DNA from: Actinomadura sp. K4S16
GTDB lineage: Bacteria; Actinomycetota; Actinomycetes; Streptosporangiales; Streptosporangiaceae
Direction: 5' to 3'
Length of the DNA: 64,000 nt
NCBI RefSeq assembly: GCF_008327685.1
Contig: NZ_BDDE01000014.1
Coordinates: 540,678-604,677, forward strand
Made by a program: the position numbers and the translations under genes. Below, one piece after another: positions 1 to 7,533 of this stretch; positions within the stretch are counted from its first letter, which is position 1; each line of letters starts with the position of its first letter. The notes beneath the pieces were generated by a model that was not told the DNA's origin, searched no databases, and was given only the letters and a program-made list of their open reading frames with translations.

Positions 1-461
1 AGCGCCGCCTCGTGCGCGCTGACGTCCACGACGAGGCCGCCGTCGCGCAGCGGGCCGGACGGGCCGGTCGGGACGAGCGCGCCCCGCGCCCGGCGCAGCA
101 CCGACCGGACGCGCAGCGCCAGCTCGCGGGGGCTGAACGGCTTGGTCACGTAGTCGTCGGCGCCGGTCTCCAGGCCGACGAGCCGGTCGGTCTCCGCGCC
201 GAGCGCCGTCAGCATCACGATCGGGACGGTCGAGGTCTCGCGGAGCCGCCGGCACACCTCCAGGCCGCCCATCCCGGGCAGCATGAGGTCGAGGACGACG
301 AGGTCGGGCGGCTCGTCGAGGGCCTTGCGCAGGGCGGTCCGGCCGTCGGCGACGCACACGACGTCGTGCCCGTCGCGGGCCAGGTAGCGGGCGACGACCT
401 CGGCGACCGTCGGGTCGTCGTCGACCACCAGGACGCGCCCGGCTTGGGGGACGGTGTTCAC
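1..461 (-). CDS. OmpR-family response regulator, 3' end outside window
   Basis: This is the N-terminal 153 codons of a two-component response regulator, read from a GTG at 461 towards the left edge. A receiver domain is clear: an acidic patch in VLVVDDDP, the phospho-acceptor Asp in LVVLDLMLPG, the switch Thr in VMLTA and the Lys in DDYVTKPFSPREL. The linker VRSVLRRAR and the start of a C-terminal domain follow. The PFSPREL signature is typical of OmpR/PhoB-type regulators, so a winged-helix DNA-binding domain should follow beyond the window. The partner kinase is not visible. Confidence 0.93.
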   Translation of the reverse strand, partial: MNTVPQAGRVLVVDDDPTVAEVVARYLARDGHDVVCVADGRTALRKALDEPPDLVVLDLMLPGMGGLEVCRRLRETSTVPIVMLTALGAETDRLVGLETGADDYVTKPFSPRELALRVRSVLRRARGALVPTGPSGPLRDGGLVVDVSAHEAA

Positions 462-526
462 GTCCCCACGCTAGGCCCCGGACGCCGGTGCCATGCGGCA
501 TGTCACCACCCCGTAAGGAGTTGATC

Positions 527-553
527 ATGATTCGACCTGGACGACCTGCGTAA
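527..553 (+). other. possible 8-codon leader ORF with strong Shine-Dalgarno
   Basis: A textbook AAGGAG lies 6 nt before an ATG that opens only eight codons (MIRPGRPA, stop TAA) in the 119-bp gap before the next gene. It may be a leader peptide or chance. The following gene appears to have its own promoter, which weakens a translational-coupling role. Confidence 0.25.
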
Positions 554-580
554 CCGGACGAACACCGCTTTAATGTCCGG

Positions 581-1270
581 ATGCCGCAGCCTCGCTCCGC
601 GACCTCCAACGGCGGGGTCATCGCACTGATCCTGGTCGGCGGCGCGGTCGCCACCGGTGCCGCCGCCCTGCTGTGGGCCCTGCACATACTGCTGGGCTTC
701 TTCCCGTCCGTTCCCTACTTCCTGTTCACATGCCTGGTCACGGGAGTCGCCACCAGCGCGCCCATGCTGCTCGCGCGGCCTCGCGGGCCGCTGGCCCCGA
801 TCGCGGCGGGGCCGGCGGCGTACGTCGCGGTGGAGGTCGGCGCGCGGATCGGCCTCATCCTCGGCCAGGTCATGGACGGTGACATACCGCCCGGCGGGTT
901 CATCCTCCGGGTCCTGGAGCCCACATTCTCGATCTACCAGGCGTACGAACTGCTGGCGGTGGCGGCGGCGGCCGGGCTCGCGGGGCTGCGGGTGATGACG
1001 GCCTCGAAGGGCGGAACGTCCCAGCCGTGGAACGCGGGCGCCCCCGGGGGGCCCTTCGGCTCTCCCGCCGGGCCGTTCGCTCCCGGCCTGCCGCCCAATC
1101 CGGGCTACGCACCGATGCCGGGCCAGGGCCCGTTCCCGGGGCAGCCCTCGGCGGGGCAGCCGATGCAGCCGCCGGCGCCGGTCTACCAGCCGCCGCCCGT
1201 CCCCGGCGCGGGTCAGGGTCCGGCCTCCGGGGGCCCTCAGGGTGCTCCTCCGCCGCACGGCGGTGCCTAG
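581..1270 (+). CDS. membrane protein with Pro/Gly-rich tail
   Basis: A 229-residue protein of unknown function. About four hydrophobic segments occupy residues 13-37, 45-65, 70-95 and 118-138. A roughly 85-residue tail follows, dominated by Pro, Gly and Gln (repeats like PGQGPFPGQP), probably disordered and exposed at one membrane face. A TTTAAT-like -10 element ends about 7 nt before the ATG, so the transcript may be leaderless. Such tails are common in actinobacterial membrane proteins and do not indicate a function. Confidence 0.8.
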   Translation: MPQPRSATSNGGVIALILVGGAVATGAAALLWALHILLGFFPSVPYFLFTCLVTGVATSAPMLLARPRGPLAPIAAGPAAYVAVEVGARIGLILGQVMDGDIPPGGFILRVLEPTFSIYQAYELLAVAAAAGLAGLRVMTASKGGTSQPWNAGAPGGPFGSPAGPFAPGLPPNPGYAPMPGQGPFPGQPSAGQPMQPPAPVYQPPPVPGAGQGPASGGPQGAPPPHGGA

Positions 1271-1321
1271 GTCGTCCGCCAGGCTGATGACCTGTGCCGC
1301 CCGAGCGCATACGGTGGAGCC

Positions 1322-1492
1322 ATGGGTAAGACGATCCTGACCATTCTCGGTGTGATCCTCGCGGTGTGGCTGCTGTTCACCGTCATCGGCGCGATCTTCT
1401 CGATGCTGAAGATGTTCTTCTTCATCGGACTCGTCGCCGTCGCGGTGGTATTCGCCGTGACCGCGGTGTCCAAGATGTCGAAAAGCCGCTAG
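1322..1492 (+). CDS. small 56-residue membrane protein
   Basis: A short gene with good codon bias that encodes MGKTILTILG onward: two hydrophobic helices (about residues 5-25 and 31-50) around a short Met/Phe-rich turn, and a basic end (SKMSKSR). It lies 51 bp downstream of the Pro/Gly-rich membrane protein on the same strand and may be co-transcribed. I do not recognise a family. The size and charge pattern fit small actinobacterial membrane peptides annotated as hypothetical. Confidence 0.65.
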   Translation: MGKTILTILGVILAVWLLFTVIGAIFSMLKMFFFIGLVAVAVVFAVTAVSKMSKSR

Positions 1493-1578
1493 CGGGCGGC
1501 CCGTTCCCCTTGCCGCGATGTCGCCGGTGACCGCATGATGCCGGAATAACCAGGCGGTCATCGTCGAAGGGGCTCATC

Positions 1579-3135
1579 GTGCCAGGTCTTGACGGAGTAC
1601 TGCGCGAACGCGCGCTCGCGTACCCCGATCGCATCGCGTACATCGCGGGCGACACCGAGGTCACCTACCGCGACTTCGACCGGCGCGTCGACCGGGTCGC
1701 CGCGGCCCTCGCCGCCGCCGGCCTCGGGCCCGGCGACCGGGTCGCGGTCCTCGACAAGAACTCCCTCGAATACGCCGAGCTGCTCTTCGGCGCGACCAGG
1801 ATCGGCGCCGCGCAGGTCCCGGTGAACTACCGGCTGGCGCCCGACGAGGTCGCCTACATCGTCAACAACGCGCAGGCGAAGGTCTTCGTCGTCGGCCCCG
1901 AGTTCGTCCCCGTCCTGGACGCGATCGCCGGCAAGCTCGAGCACACCGCCCTCATGCTCGTGGCCGGCGGCTCCGGCCACGCCCACCAGGACTACGCCGC
2001 CTGGGTCGACGCGGCCCCCGCCGAGCCCCCTGCGTACGAGTCCGACTCCGGGGACGTGTTCGTCCAGCTGTACTCGTCCGGAACGACGGGGCTGCCCAAG
2101 GGCGTCATGCTGACGCACGACAACTTCCTGTCGGCGCTCGCGGTGACCAACGACGTGTGGAACATCGACGGGTCGTCCGTGCTGATGATCGCGATGCCGA
2201 TGTACCACGTGGCCGGCAACGTGCTCACCGTCTCCGCCGTCTACAACGGCCTCACCGGCGTCATCACCCGCGAGCCCGACCCGACCGCGATCGCGCAGGG
2301 CATCGAGCGGCACCGCGTCACGCACATCTTCCTCGTCCCGGTGCTGCTGCAGTTCATGCCGCTGATCCCCGAGGTCACCGCCGCCGACATGTCCAGCCTG
2401 CGGCTCATGCTGTACGGCGCGTCCCCGATCAGCGAGGACGTCCTGCGCACCGCGATGCGGATGCTGCCGACCACCGACTTCCGGCAGGTGTACGGGCTGA
2501 CGGAGGTCACCGGGGCGATCACCTCGCTGCCGCCCGAGGACCACGACCCGGACGGCCCGAACGCGCACCGGCTGCGCAGCGCCGGCCTGCCGAACGACAA
2601 CACCGAGCTCAAGATCGTGGACCCGGCCACCGGGGAGGAGCTGCCCCCCGGCCGGGTCGGCGAGATCCTCTGCCGGACGCCGCAGAACATGAAGGGCTAC
2701 TGGGGCATGCCGGAGGCGACCGCCGGCGCCCTGTCCGAGGACAACTGGTTCCGCACGGGCGACGCCGGCTACCTCGACGAGGACGGCTACCTCTACATCC
2801 ACGACCGCGTCAAGGACATGATCATCTCGGGCGGGGAGAACATCTACCCCGCCGAGGTGGAGAACGTCCTGATGGGCCACCCCGCCGTCTCCGACTGCGC
2901 GGTCATCGGCGTCCCCGACCAGCGCTGGGGCGAGACGCCGAAGGCGATCGTGGTGCTGTCCGAGGACGTCCCGGACCAGGACATCATCGACTATTGCCGC
3001 GAGCGCCTGGCGCACTTCAAGTGCCCCACCTCGGTCGAGCGGCGCGACGCCATCCCGCGCAACCCCACCGGCAAGATCCTCAAGCGCGACCTCCGCGCCC
3101 CCTACTGGGACGGCACAGACCGAGGAGTCAACTGA
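1579..3135 (+). CDS. acyl-CoA synthetase (AMP-forming, fatty-acid CoA ligase type)
   Basis: A 518-residue member of the ANL adenylate-forming superfamily. It should activate a carboxylic acid with ATP to an acyl-adenylate and transfer it to CoA. Visible motifs are the P-loop-like YSSGTTGLPKG (about 172-182), the VYGLTEVTG adenylate-binding segment (A5), FRTGDAGYLDEDGYLYI (A7), the DRVKDMIISGGENIYPAEVE hinge (A8) and the catalytic Lys in NPTGKILKR near the C-terminus. Start is GTG. Substrate is not evident; the closest general type is medium/long-chain fatty-acid CoA ligase. It stands alone, with no beta-oxidation genes nearby. Confidence 0.93.
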   Translation: MPGLDGVLRERALAYPDRIAYIAGDTEVTYRDFDRRVDRVAAALAAAGLGPGDRVAVLDKNSLEYAELLFGATRIGAAQVPVNYRLAPDEVAYIVNNAQAKVFVVGPEFVPVLDAIAGKLEHTALMLVAGGSGHAHQDYAAWVDAAPAEPPAYESDSGDVFVQLYSSGTTGLPKGVMLTHDNFLSALAVTNDVWNIDGSSVLMIAMPMYHVAGNVLTVSAVYNGLTGVITREPDPTAIAQGIERHRVTHIFLVPVLLQFMPLIPEVTAADMSSLRLMLYGASPISEDVLRTAMRMLPTTDFRQVYGLTEVTGAITSLPPEDHDPDGPNAHRLRSAGLPNDNTELKIVDPATGEELPPGRVGEILCRTPQNMKGYWGMPEATAGALSEDNWFRTGDAGYLDEDGYLYIHDRVKDMIISGGENIYPAEVENVLMGHPAVSDCAVIGVPDQRWGETPKAIVVLSEDVPDQDIIDYCRERLAHFKCPTSVERRDAIPRNPTGKILKRDLRAPYWDGTDRGVN

Positions 3136-3149
3136 CACTGCGACGACCT

Positions 3150-3300
3150 GAGTGGCCGCGATCGCGTCCGAAGGCAGATTCGAGCGGAGCAAGAATCTGA
3201 TCGCGCAGCGAGCCGCCAAGGCGAGACGAAGCGATGCCAGCGATCGCTTGCGTTCTTCGACGATGGAGGGCCGCCAGGCCCGAAGGAGGAGAAGAACGCG
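3150..3300 (+). repeat. dispersed intergenic repeat, copy 1, with terminal hairpin
   Basis: The gap after the acyl-CoA synthetase holds about 100 bp that aligns with reverse-strand sequence near 21391-21500. Shared blocks include GATCGCG-AGCGAGCC, AGGCGAG and GAGCGATGC-GC-ATCGC. Its right end is a hairpin with perfect 9-bp arms (GCGTTCTTC at 3250-3258, GAAGAACGC at 3291-3299). It sits between convergent genes, so the hairpin may also terminate transcription. Confidence 0.6.
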
Positions 3301-3303
3301 GGA

Positions 3304-4182
3304 CTATTGGTATCGGACCACCGCCGACAGCGGGCGGTGGTCCGAGACCTTGACCTGGTCCGCCGGGACGCTGCAGGAGACGGCGGCCGACTTGCCGATG
3401 AACAGGTAGTCGGTCTTGTCGAGCGCGGTGCCCCGCCAGTCCTGCCGGGTCTTCGCCCCCGTCCGGGACGAGCCCGACTGGTCGCATTCGGCGTAGGCGG
3501 CGTAGAGGGGGTCGAGCGCCGGGCTCTCCGGGACGTCGGCGAGCTCGCCGCCGAGGAGGATCCGGCCCGTCCCGGCGAGGGTGGTGAGGGCGCCGGCCTC
3601 CTTGCGGCGCCACTGGCCGCTCTCGCCGGCGCTGAGCTGGGTGACGCAGACGCGGGTCGACCAGGACTGGACCTCGCCGCACAGGGCCATCCGGGTGCGT
3701 CCGGCGGGGGCGGGCAGCTTCGCCTGCCGGTGCGCGGTGAGCGGGACGTCGGTGCCGATGGCGACGCCGGAGCGCCCCTGCCCGGCCGCGCACGCCTCGC
3801 CGCCCGGGGACGGCGCGAACACCCAGCTCCACTTGGGCAAGGACGTCTTGAACGAGCGGACCTGCCCGTCGCAGACCTCCTGGAGGAGGACGGCGTTCGG
3901 GCGCACCGTGCGCCCGCCGACCTCGGTCGCGCGCATCCGCTGGACGATCTCCTTGGTGAGCTTGGCGGGCGCGGCGCCCGAGGGGCAGCCGGTGCCTCCG
4001 CAGACGTTCCAGCTCAGCGTGTTGATCGTCACCGCCTCGGGGCGGGGAGCGGCCCCGTCGGCGTGGGCGGGGCCTCCACCGCCCGGCAGGCCCTCGATGC
4101 TGGCGCCGGTCGCGGCCGCGGTCACGACCGCGGCGGCCGCACAGACCGAGAGCAGGGGAATCAGGGCGCGGGGGGATCGCAC
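3304..4182 (-). CDS. secreted endonuclease/exonuclease/phosphatase-fold protein, catalytic residues altered
   Basis: A 292-residue protein with a Sec-type signal peptide (hydrophobic residues 8-27) and an EEP (DNase I-like) fold. The N-terminal TLSWNVCGG, LLQEVC and C-terminal KVSDHRPLSAVV motifs are present. Two catalytic positions are not canonical. The usual THL reads TQL (His to Gln), and the GDFN loop reads GGELAD, so the paired Asp and Asn are missing or displaced. Several Cys suggest disulfides in an exported protein. Start is GTG with GGAG upstream. It may be a weakly active or non-catalytic secreted EEP protein. Confidence 0.8.
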   Translation of the reverse strand: MRSPRALIPLLSVCAAAAVVTAAATGASIEGLPGGGGPAHADGAAPRPEAVTINTLSWNVCGGTGCPSGAAPAKLTKEIVQRMRATEVGGRTVRPNAVLLQEVCDGQVRSFKTSLPKWSWVFAPSPGGEACAAGQGRSGVAIGTDVPLTAHRQAKLPAPAGRTRMALCGEVQSWSTRVCVTQLSAGESGQWRRKEAGALTTLAGTGRILLGGELADVPESPALDPLYAAYAECDQSGSSRTGAKTRQDWRGTALDKTDYLFIGKSAAVSCSVPADQVKVSDHRPLSAVVRYQ

Positions 4183-4310
4183 ACGTTCTCCAGACGGGGG
4201 GTTACCTGCGGGGGTGATGCCGGAATCTCACCACATCAAGATCGCATCCGCCAGCCGTTCGCGACCACTCGGTCACCCTGGGCCGAACGAATCCACGCGA
4301 TCAAGGCTAA

Positions 4311-4336
4311 GGGGCCCCGGCGAGTGCCGGGGCCCC
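4311..4336 (-). terminator. transcription terminator of the EF-Tu gene
   Basis: Perfect 11-bp inverted repeat (GGGGCCCCGGC / GCCGGGGCCCC) with a 4-nt loop, starting 8 nt after the EF-Tu stop codon on the minus strand, followed by a T-containing stretch. It separates tuf from the downstream secreted EEP gene. Confidence 0.8.
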
Positions 4337-4343
4337 TCTCCCG

Positions 4344-5525
4344 CTAGTCGAGCAGCGCGGTGACGGTGCCCGCGCCGACCGTCCGGCCGCCCTCGCGGAT
4401 CGCGAAGCCGAGCCCCTCGGTCATCGCGACCGGCTTGCCCAGCTCGACGGCCATCTCGACCGAGTCGCCGGGCAGCGCCATGCCGCCCTCGCCGAGGTCG
4501 ACGCCGCCGACCACGTCCGTGGTGCGGAAGTGGAACTGCGGCCGGTAGCCGTGCAGGAACGGCCTGCTCCGACCGCCCTCGTCGGCGGTCAGCACCCGGA
4601 CCCGCGCCCGGAACCGCAGGTGCGGCCGGATCGCGCCCGGCGCGCTGACGACCTGGCCGCGCCGCACCTGGTCCCGCTTGACGCCGCGCAGCAGCATGGC
4701 GGTGTTGTCGCCGGCCTCCGCATGGTCCATCGTCTGCCCGAACGTCTCCAGCCCCGTCGCGACGGAGCCGAACGTCTCGCCGAGCCCGACGACCTCCACG
4801 GCGTCCCCGAGCCGTATCGCGCCCTGGGCCACGACCCCGGTCACGACGGTGCCGCGACCGGTGATCGTGAGGACGCTCTCGACCGGCATCAGGAACGGCT
4901 TGTCGAGCACCCTGCGCGGCACGGGCACGTAGGCGTCGATCGCGTCGAGCAGGTCGACGATCCGCGCCGTCCAGTACGGGTCGCCCTCCAGCGCCCGCAG
5001 CCCGGACACGCGCACGACCGGCACCTCCTCGCCGGGGAGGCCGTACTCGGTGAGCAGGTCCCTGACCTCCAGCTCGACCAGGTCGAGGAGCTCGGCGTCC
5101 TCGACCGTGTCGGCCTTGTTCAGCGCCACCACGATGTGCCCGACGCCGACCTGCCGCGCCAGCACGACGTGCTCGCGCGTCTGCGGCATGGCGCCGTCCT
5201 GCGCGGACACGACCAGCACGGCCCCGTCCACCTGCGCGGCACCGGAGATCATGTTCTTCACGTAGTCGGCGTGACCGGGCATGTCGACGTGGGCGTAGTG
5301 CCTGGTCGCGGTCGCGTACTCGACGTGCGCGACGTTGATCGTGATGCCTCGGTCGCGCTCCTCCGGGGCGCGGTCGATGCGCTCGAACGGCACCGGGGAC
5401 GCCAGCCCGCGGTCGGCGAGCACCTTGGTGATCGCCGCGGTCAGCGTGGTCTTGCCGTGGTCGACGTGCCCCATCGTGCCGATGTTGAGATGCGGCTTGT
5501 CGCGCTCGTAAAGCTGCTTGGCCAT
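4344..5525 (-). CDS. tuf: divergent elongation factor Tu paralogue
   Basis: A 393-residue EF-Tu, the GTPase that delivers aminoacyl-tRNA to the ribosome. All G motifs are present: GHVDHGKTT (19-27), RGIT (59-62), DMPGHADY (81-88) and NKAD (136-139), followed by domains II and III ending in REGGRTVGAGTV. It stands alone, without rpsL, rpsG or fusA, and many positions differ from housekeeping EF-Tu, as in the extra tuf3-type genes of streptomycetes. The residue equivalent to E. coli Gly275 is Ala (about 276, in AGDNTAMLLRG). Start ATG at 5525 is set by the family N-terminus MAK. It is probably a conditional or antibiotic-tolerant second EF-Tu. Confidence 0.95.
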   Translation of the reverse strand: MAKQLYERDKPHLNIGTMGHVDHGKTTLTAAITKVLADRGLASPVPFERIDRAPEERDRGITINVAHVEYATATRHYAHVDMPGHADYVKNMISGAAQVDGAVLVVSAQDGAMPQTREHVVLARQVGVGHIVVALNKADTVEDAELLDLVELEVRDLLTEYGLPGEEVPVVRVSGLRALEGDPYWTARIVDLLDAIDAYVPVPRRVLDKPFLMPVESVLTITGRGTVVTGVVAQGAIRLGDAVEVVGLGETFGSVATGLETFGQTMDHAEAGDNTAMLLRGVKRDQVRRGQVVSAPGAIRPHLRFRARVRVLTADEGGRSRPFLHGYRPQFHFRTTDVVGGVDLGEGGMALPGDSVEMAVELGKPVAMTEGLGFAIREGGRTVGAGTVTALLD

Positions 5526-5553
5526 TGGCCTTGTCCTCACTGGTGGATCCCGT

Positions 5554-5609
5554 GAGAACCACTGCGCAGGCGTGCGCAGTTTTTGCCCAACCCCCCTCCG
5601 CTGGTTCTC
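5554..5609 (-). promoter_or_regulatory. structured 5' leader of the EF-Tu paralogue
   Basis: Two nested inverted repeats lie just upstream of tuf: an outer pair GAGAACCA (5554-5561) / TGGTTCTC (5602-5609), and an inner hairpin ACTGCGCA (5561-5568) / TGCGCAGT (5573-5580). They would fold in the tuf mRNA leader. On the opposite strand the inner hairpin is followed by TTTTT and would look like an intrinsic terminator for rightward transcripts. Confidence 0.4.
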
Positions 5610-5851
5610 CGGAAGGGTGGAACGGAGAGGGGTCAGCTTCGGATGAGCGCAGCGAACCGGGGGGCGTGGGGGGTCGCCCCCACACATGCGGCACGCAGGC
5701 CGTCGAAGGCGTCTGCGTCCGCTGCCGCCGAGAAGGCAGCCGGCACCGCGCTCAGCAGGTCGAGACCTGCGAGCGTCCGGGTGCCGGCTGCGAGGAACAT
5801 GCCTTGGACACTACGGCCGCCCCCGGTGGAAGTCGACCGATTATTCGTCCG
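5610..5851. other. intergenic region without a convincing gene
   Basis: This lies between the EF-Tu leader and the terminator of the next minus-strand gene. It contains a short inverted repeat (GGGGCG / CGCCCC near 5661-5681) and a possible 55-codon minus-strand ORF (5633-5800) with weak third-position bias. The tuf promoter must lie here or just downstream, but no clear -35/-10 pair stands out. Confidence 0.4.
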
Positions 5852-5897
5852 GCCGCGGTGACCGGCCGCGCCCGGGTGCGCGACCGGTCACCGCGGC
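5852..5897 (-). terminator. transcription terminator after the sigma-factor operon
   Basis: Perfect 14-bp inverted repeat (GCCGCGGTGACCGG at 5852-5865, CCGGTCACCGCGGC at 5884-5897) directly after the stop codon of the CU044_5270-type gene on the minus strand, followed by A/T-containing sequence. Confidence 0.7.
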
Positions 5898-5904
5898 TTC
5901 GTGA

Positions 5905-6849
5905 TCAGCAGTCCGACGGAGTGGCGTCGGGGCCCGGACGCGGAGCCCGGTCGACGATCTTGCTGGTCAGGAGGGCGGTGGACCAGTTCGAGGTCCCCGG
6001 CGGCCCGAACGGGTGGCCCTCCCCGGCGACGACGGTGCGGGTGCCGAGGAAGCGGTGGCTTGCGCGGTCGAAGATGATCTCGTCGCGGACGTCGTCATCG
6101 GTGCGGGCGACCGCGACCCCGTGGCGTCCCACGGCGTCCACGCCGTCGTCTCGCAGCCGGACGCCGGGAATCTCGGCGATCGCCCGGAAGAGGGCCGCGC
6201 GCACCTTGGGCGGCGCGGGCCGGTCGATCCGGTCGGTCACCGCGTTCCACTGCCGGTCGCTCCGGTCGCCCTCGCCCTGCCTCGCCAGGAGGTCGAGCAG
6301 TTCGCCGGTGTCGGTGGGCAGGTCGCCGAGGTAGGGACGGTCGATCGGCGCCTTGTCGCGGCAGGGGCCGATGATGCTCTCGTCCTCCGGCGGGAGCACT
6401 TCGCCCGGTCGCGGCCGGATCGAGTTCTTCTCGATCACGAGGCCGCCCCCCTGGCCGCCGACGGGATCCCAGGTCCGATGGCGGGTCTCGTACCAGCGGC
6501 CGACGCCGCCGACCCGGTGCCGCGTCACGCTCTCCTGGTAGACGAACTGGTCGGCGCGCGGCACCGGGTCGCCCGCGGCCTGGTCCGCGGCCTTGTCGAG
6601 GACGGCCGCCACGTTGGCCATCGGCCTCGCGTCCTCGTGGCCCACCAGGAACGTGGCGACCACGCCGGCGCAGGCCGCGGCGGCGACGCCGGACAGCAGC
6701 AGCGGACGCCGCCGCCGGGCGGGGGCGGCGTAGGCCCGCCGGCCAGGGCTTCCGTAGGCCCTCCGCCGCCAGCGGTTCTCGGCCCCGGTCACGTCGATGT
6801 CCTCCGGGACCTCGAAGCGCAGCCGCTCCACCAGCTTCAGTTCATCCAT
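5905..6849 (-). CDS. CU044_5270-type membrane protein, partner of ECF sigma factor
   Basis: A 314-residue protein. The N-terminal cytoplasmic part (MDELKLVERLR, then Arg-rich) is followed by one transmembrane helix near residues 49-69 and a large external domain. The external part carries features I associate with the CU044_5270 family: an FVYQES-like strand, LPTDTGELLDLL, an AALFRAIAEIPGV helix and VARTDDDVRDEIIFDR. These proteins are usually encoded directly after an ECF sigma factor, as here, where the genes overlap by 8 bp. A role as membrane-bound sensor or anti-sigma partner is likely but not shown by sequence; no zinc anti-sigma motif is present. Confidence 0.85.
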   Translation of the reverse strand: MDELKLVERLRFEVPEDIDVTGAENRWRRRAYGSPGRRAYAAPARRRRPLLLSGVAAAACAGVVATFLVGHEDARPMANVAAVLDKAADQAAGDPVPRADQFVYQESVTRHRVGGVGRWYETRHRTWDPVGGQGGGLVIEKNSIRPRPGEVLPPEDESIIGPCRDKAPIDRPYLGDLPTDTGELLDLLARQGEGDRSDRQWNAVTDRIDRPAPPKVRAALFRAIAEIPGVRLRDDGVDAVGRHGVAVARTDDDVRDEIIFDRASHRFLGTRTVVAGEGHPFGPPGTSNWSTALLTSKIVDRAPRPGPDATPSDC

Positions 6850-7465
6850 CGTGGTCCTCCTTGCCGAGCGCGTCGCGCAGCTTGCGGCGGATCCTGTTCA
6901 TGCGGGACCGGACCGTCCCGGAGGGGACGCCGAGCGCTTCGGCGACCTCGTCGTAGGTGAGCCCCGCCCACGTCACCAGCAGCAGCACCTCGCGCTGCTT
7001 GGCGGGCAGCCCGGCGATGGCCGCCGCGAGGGCCCGCGACCGGGCGCCCGCCTGCACGCGGTTCTCCACCGCGTCCGTGAACGGCTCGGTGACCGGGTCG
7101 AGGCCGCCGCGGGCGAGCACGCGCAGCGCCCGCACCTCGGCGCGGCGGTGGCGGCGGATCAGGTTGGTCGCGATCCCGTAGAGCCAGGGCCGGGCGTCGG
7201 GGCGCGCCGCGTCGTACCGGTGGCGCTGGTGGAACGCGACGAGGAAGGTCTCGGCGACGACGTCCTCGGCCGCGTCCCGGCCGAGGCGCCGCGCCACGTA
7301 GCGCATGATCTCCTGGGCGTGCCGCTGGAACAGTCCCGCGAACCTCTCGGAGTCGGTGCGGGACGCGGCGATCAGGGACGCGTCGGTGGGTTCGTCATCG
7401 GCGGCCGGATCGGGCCGGGGCGCGGGACCGGGCCGGGCCGGCGAGGAGCGGCTCGTTGTCTGCAT
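6842..7465 (-). CDS. ECF-type RNA polymerase sigma factor
   Basis: A 207-residue sigma-70 family extracytoplasmic-function sigma factor. Region 2 spans about residues 40-110 (FQRHAQEIMRYVARRLG, then AEDVVAETFLVAF and the WLYGIATNLIRRHRR core-binding/-10 recognition segment). Region 4 spans about 140-200 (LPAKQREVLLLVTWAGLTYD, then EVAEALGVPSGTVRSRMNRI helix-turn-helix). A Pro/Ala-rich extension of about 30 residues precedes region 2. It is the first gene of a two-gene unit with the overlapping CU044_5270-type gene. Target promoters are unknown. Confidence 0.92.
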   Translation of the reverse strand: MQTTSRSSPARPGPAPRPDPAADDEPTDASLIAASRTDSERFAGLFQRHAQEIMRYVARRLGRDAAEDVVAETFLVAFHQRHRYDAARPDARPWLYGIATNLIRRHRRAEVRALRVLARGGLDPVTEPFTDAVENRVQAGARSRALAAAIAGLPAKQREVLLLVTWAGLTYDEVAEALGVPSGTVRSRMNRIRRKLRDALGKEDHDG

Positions 7466-7533
7466 GCGTGGCCTCTCGGTCGTGGACGTGTCACCTCCTC
7501 TTGCCCGACGGGCCGTGCGCGGGTCCCTCGGGT

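Noticed and set aside
1027..1270. Repetitive-looking Pro/Gly codons as a possible tandem DNA repeat
   Set aside because: It is a coding low-complexity tail; the repeats are irregular at DNA level and do not form an array.
5633..5800. 55-codon minus-strand ORF upstream of the EF-Tu gene
   Set aside because: Third-position GC bias is clearly weaker than in real genes here, there is no ribosome binding site and no family similarity I can see.
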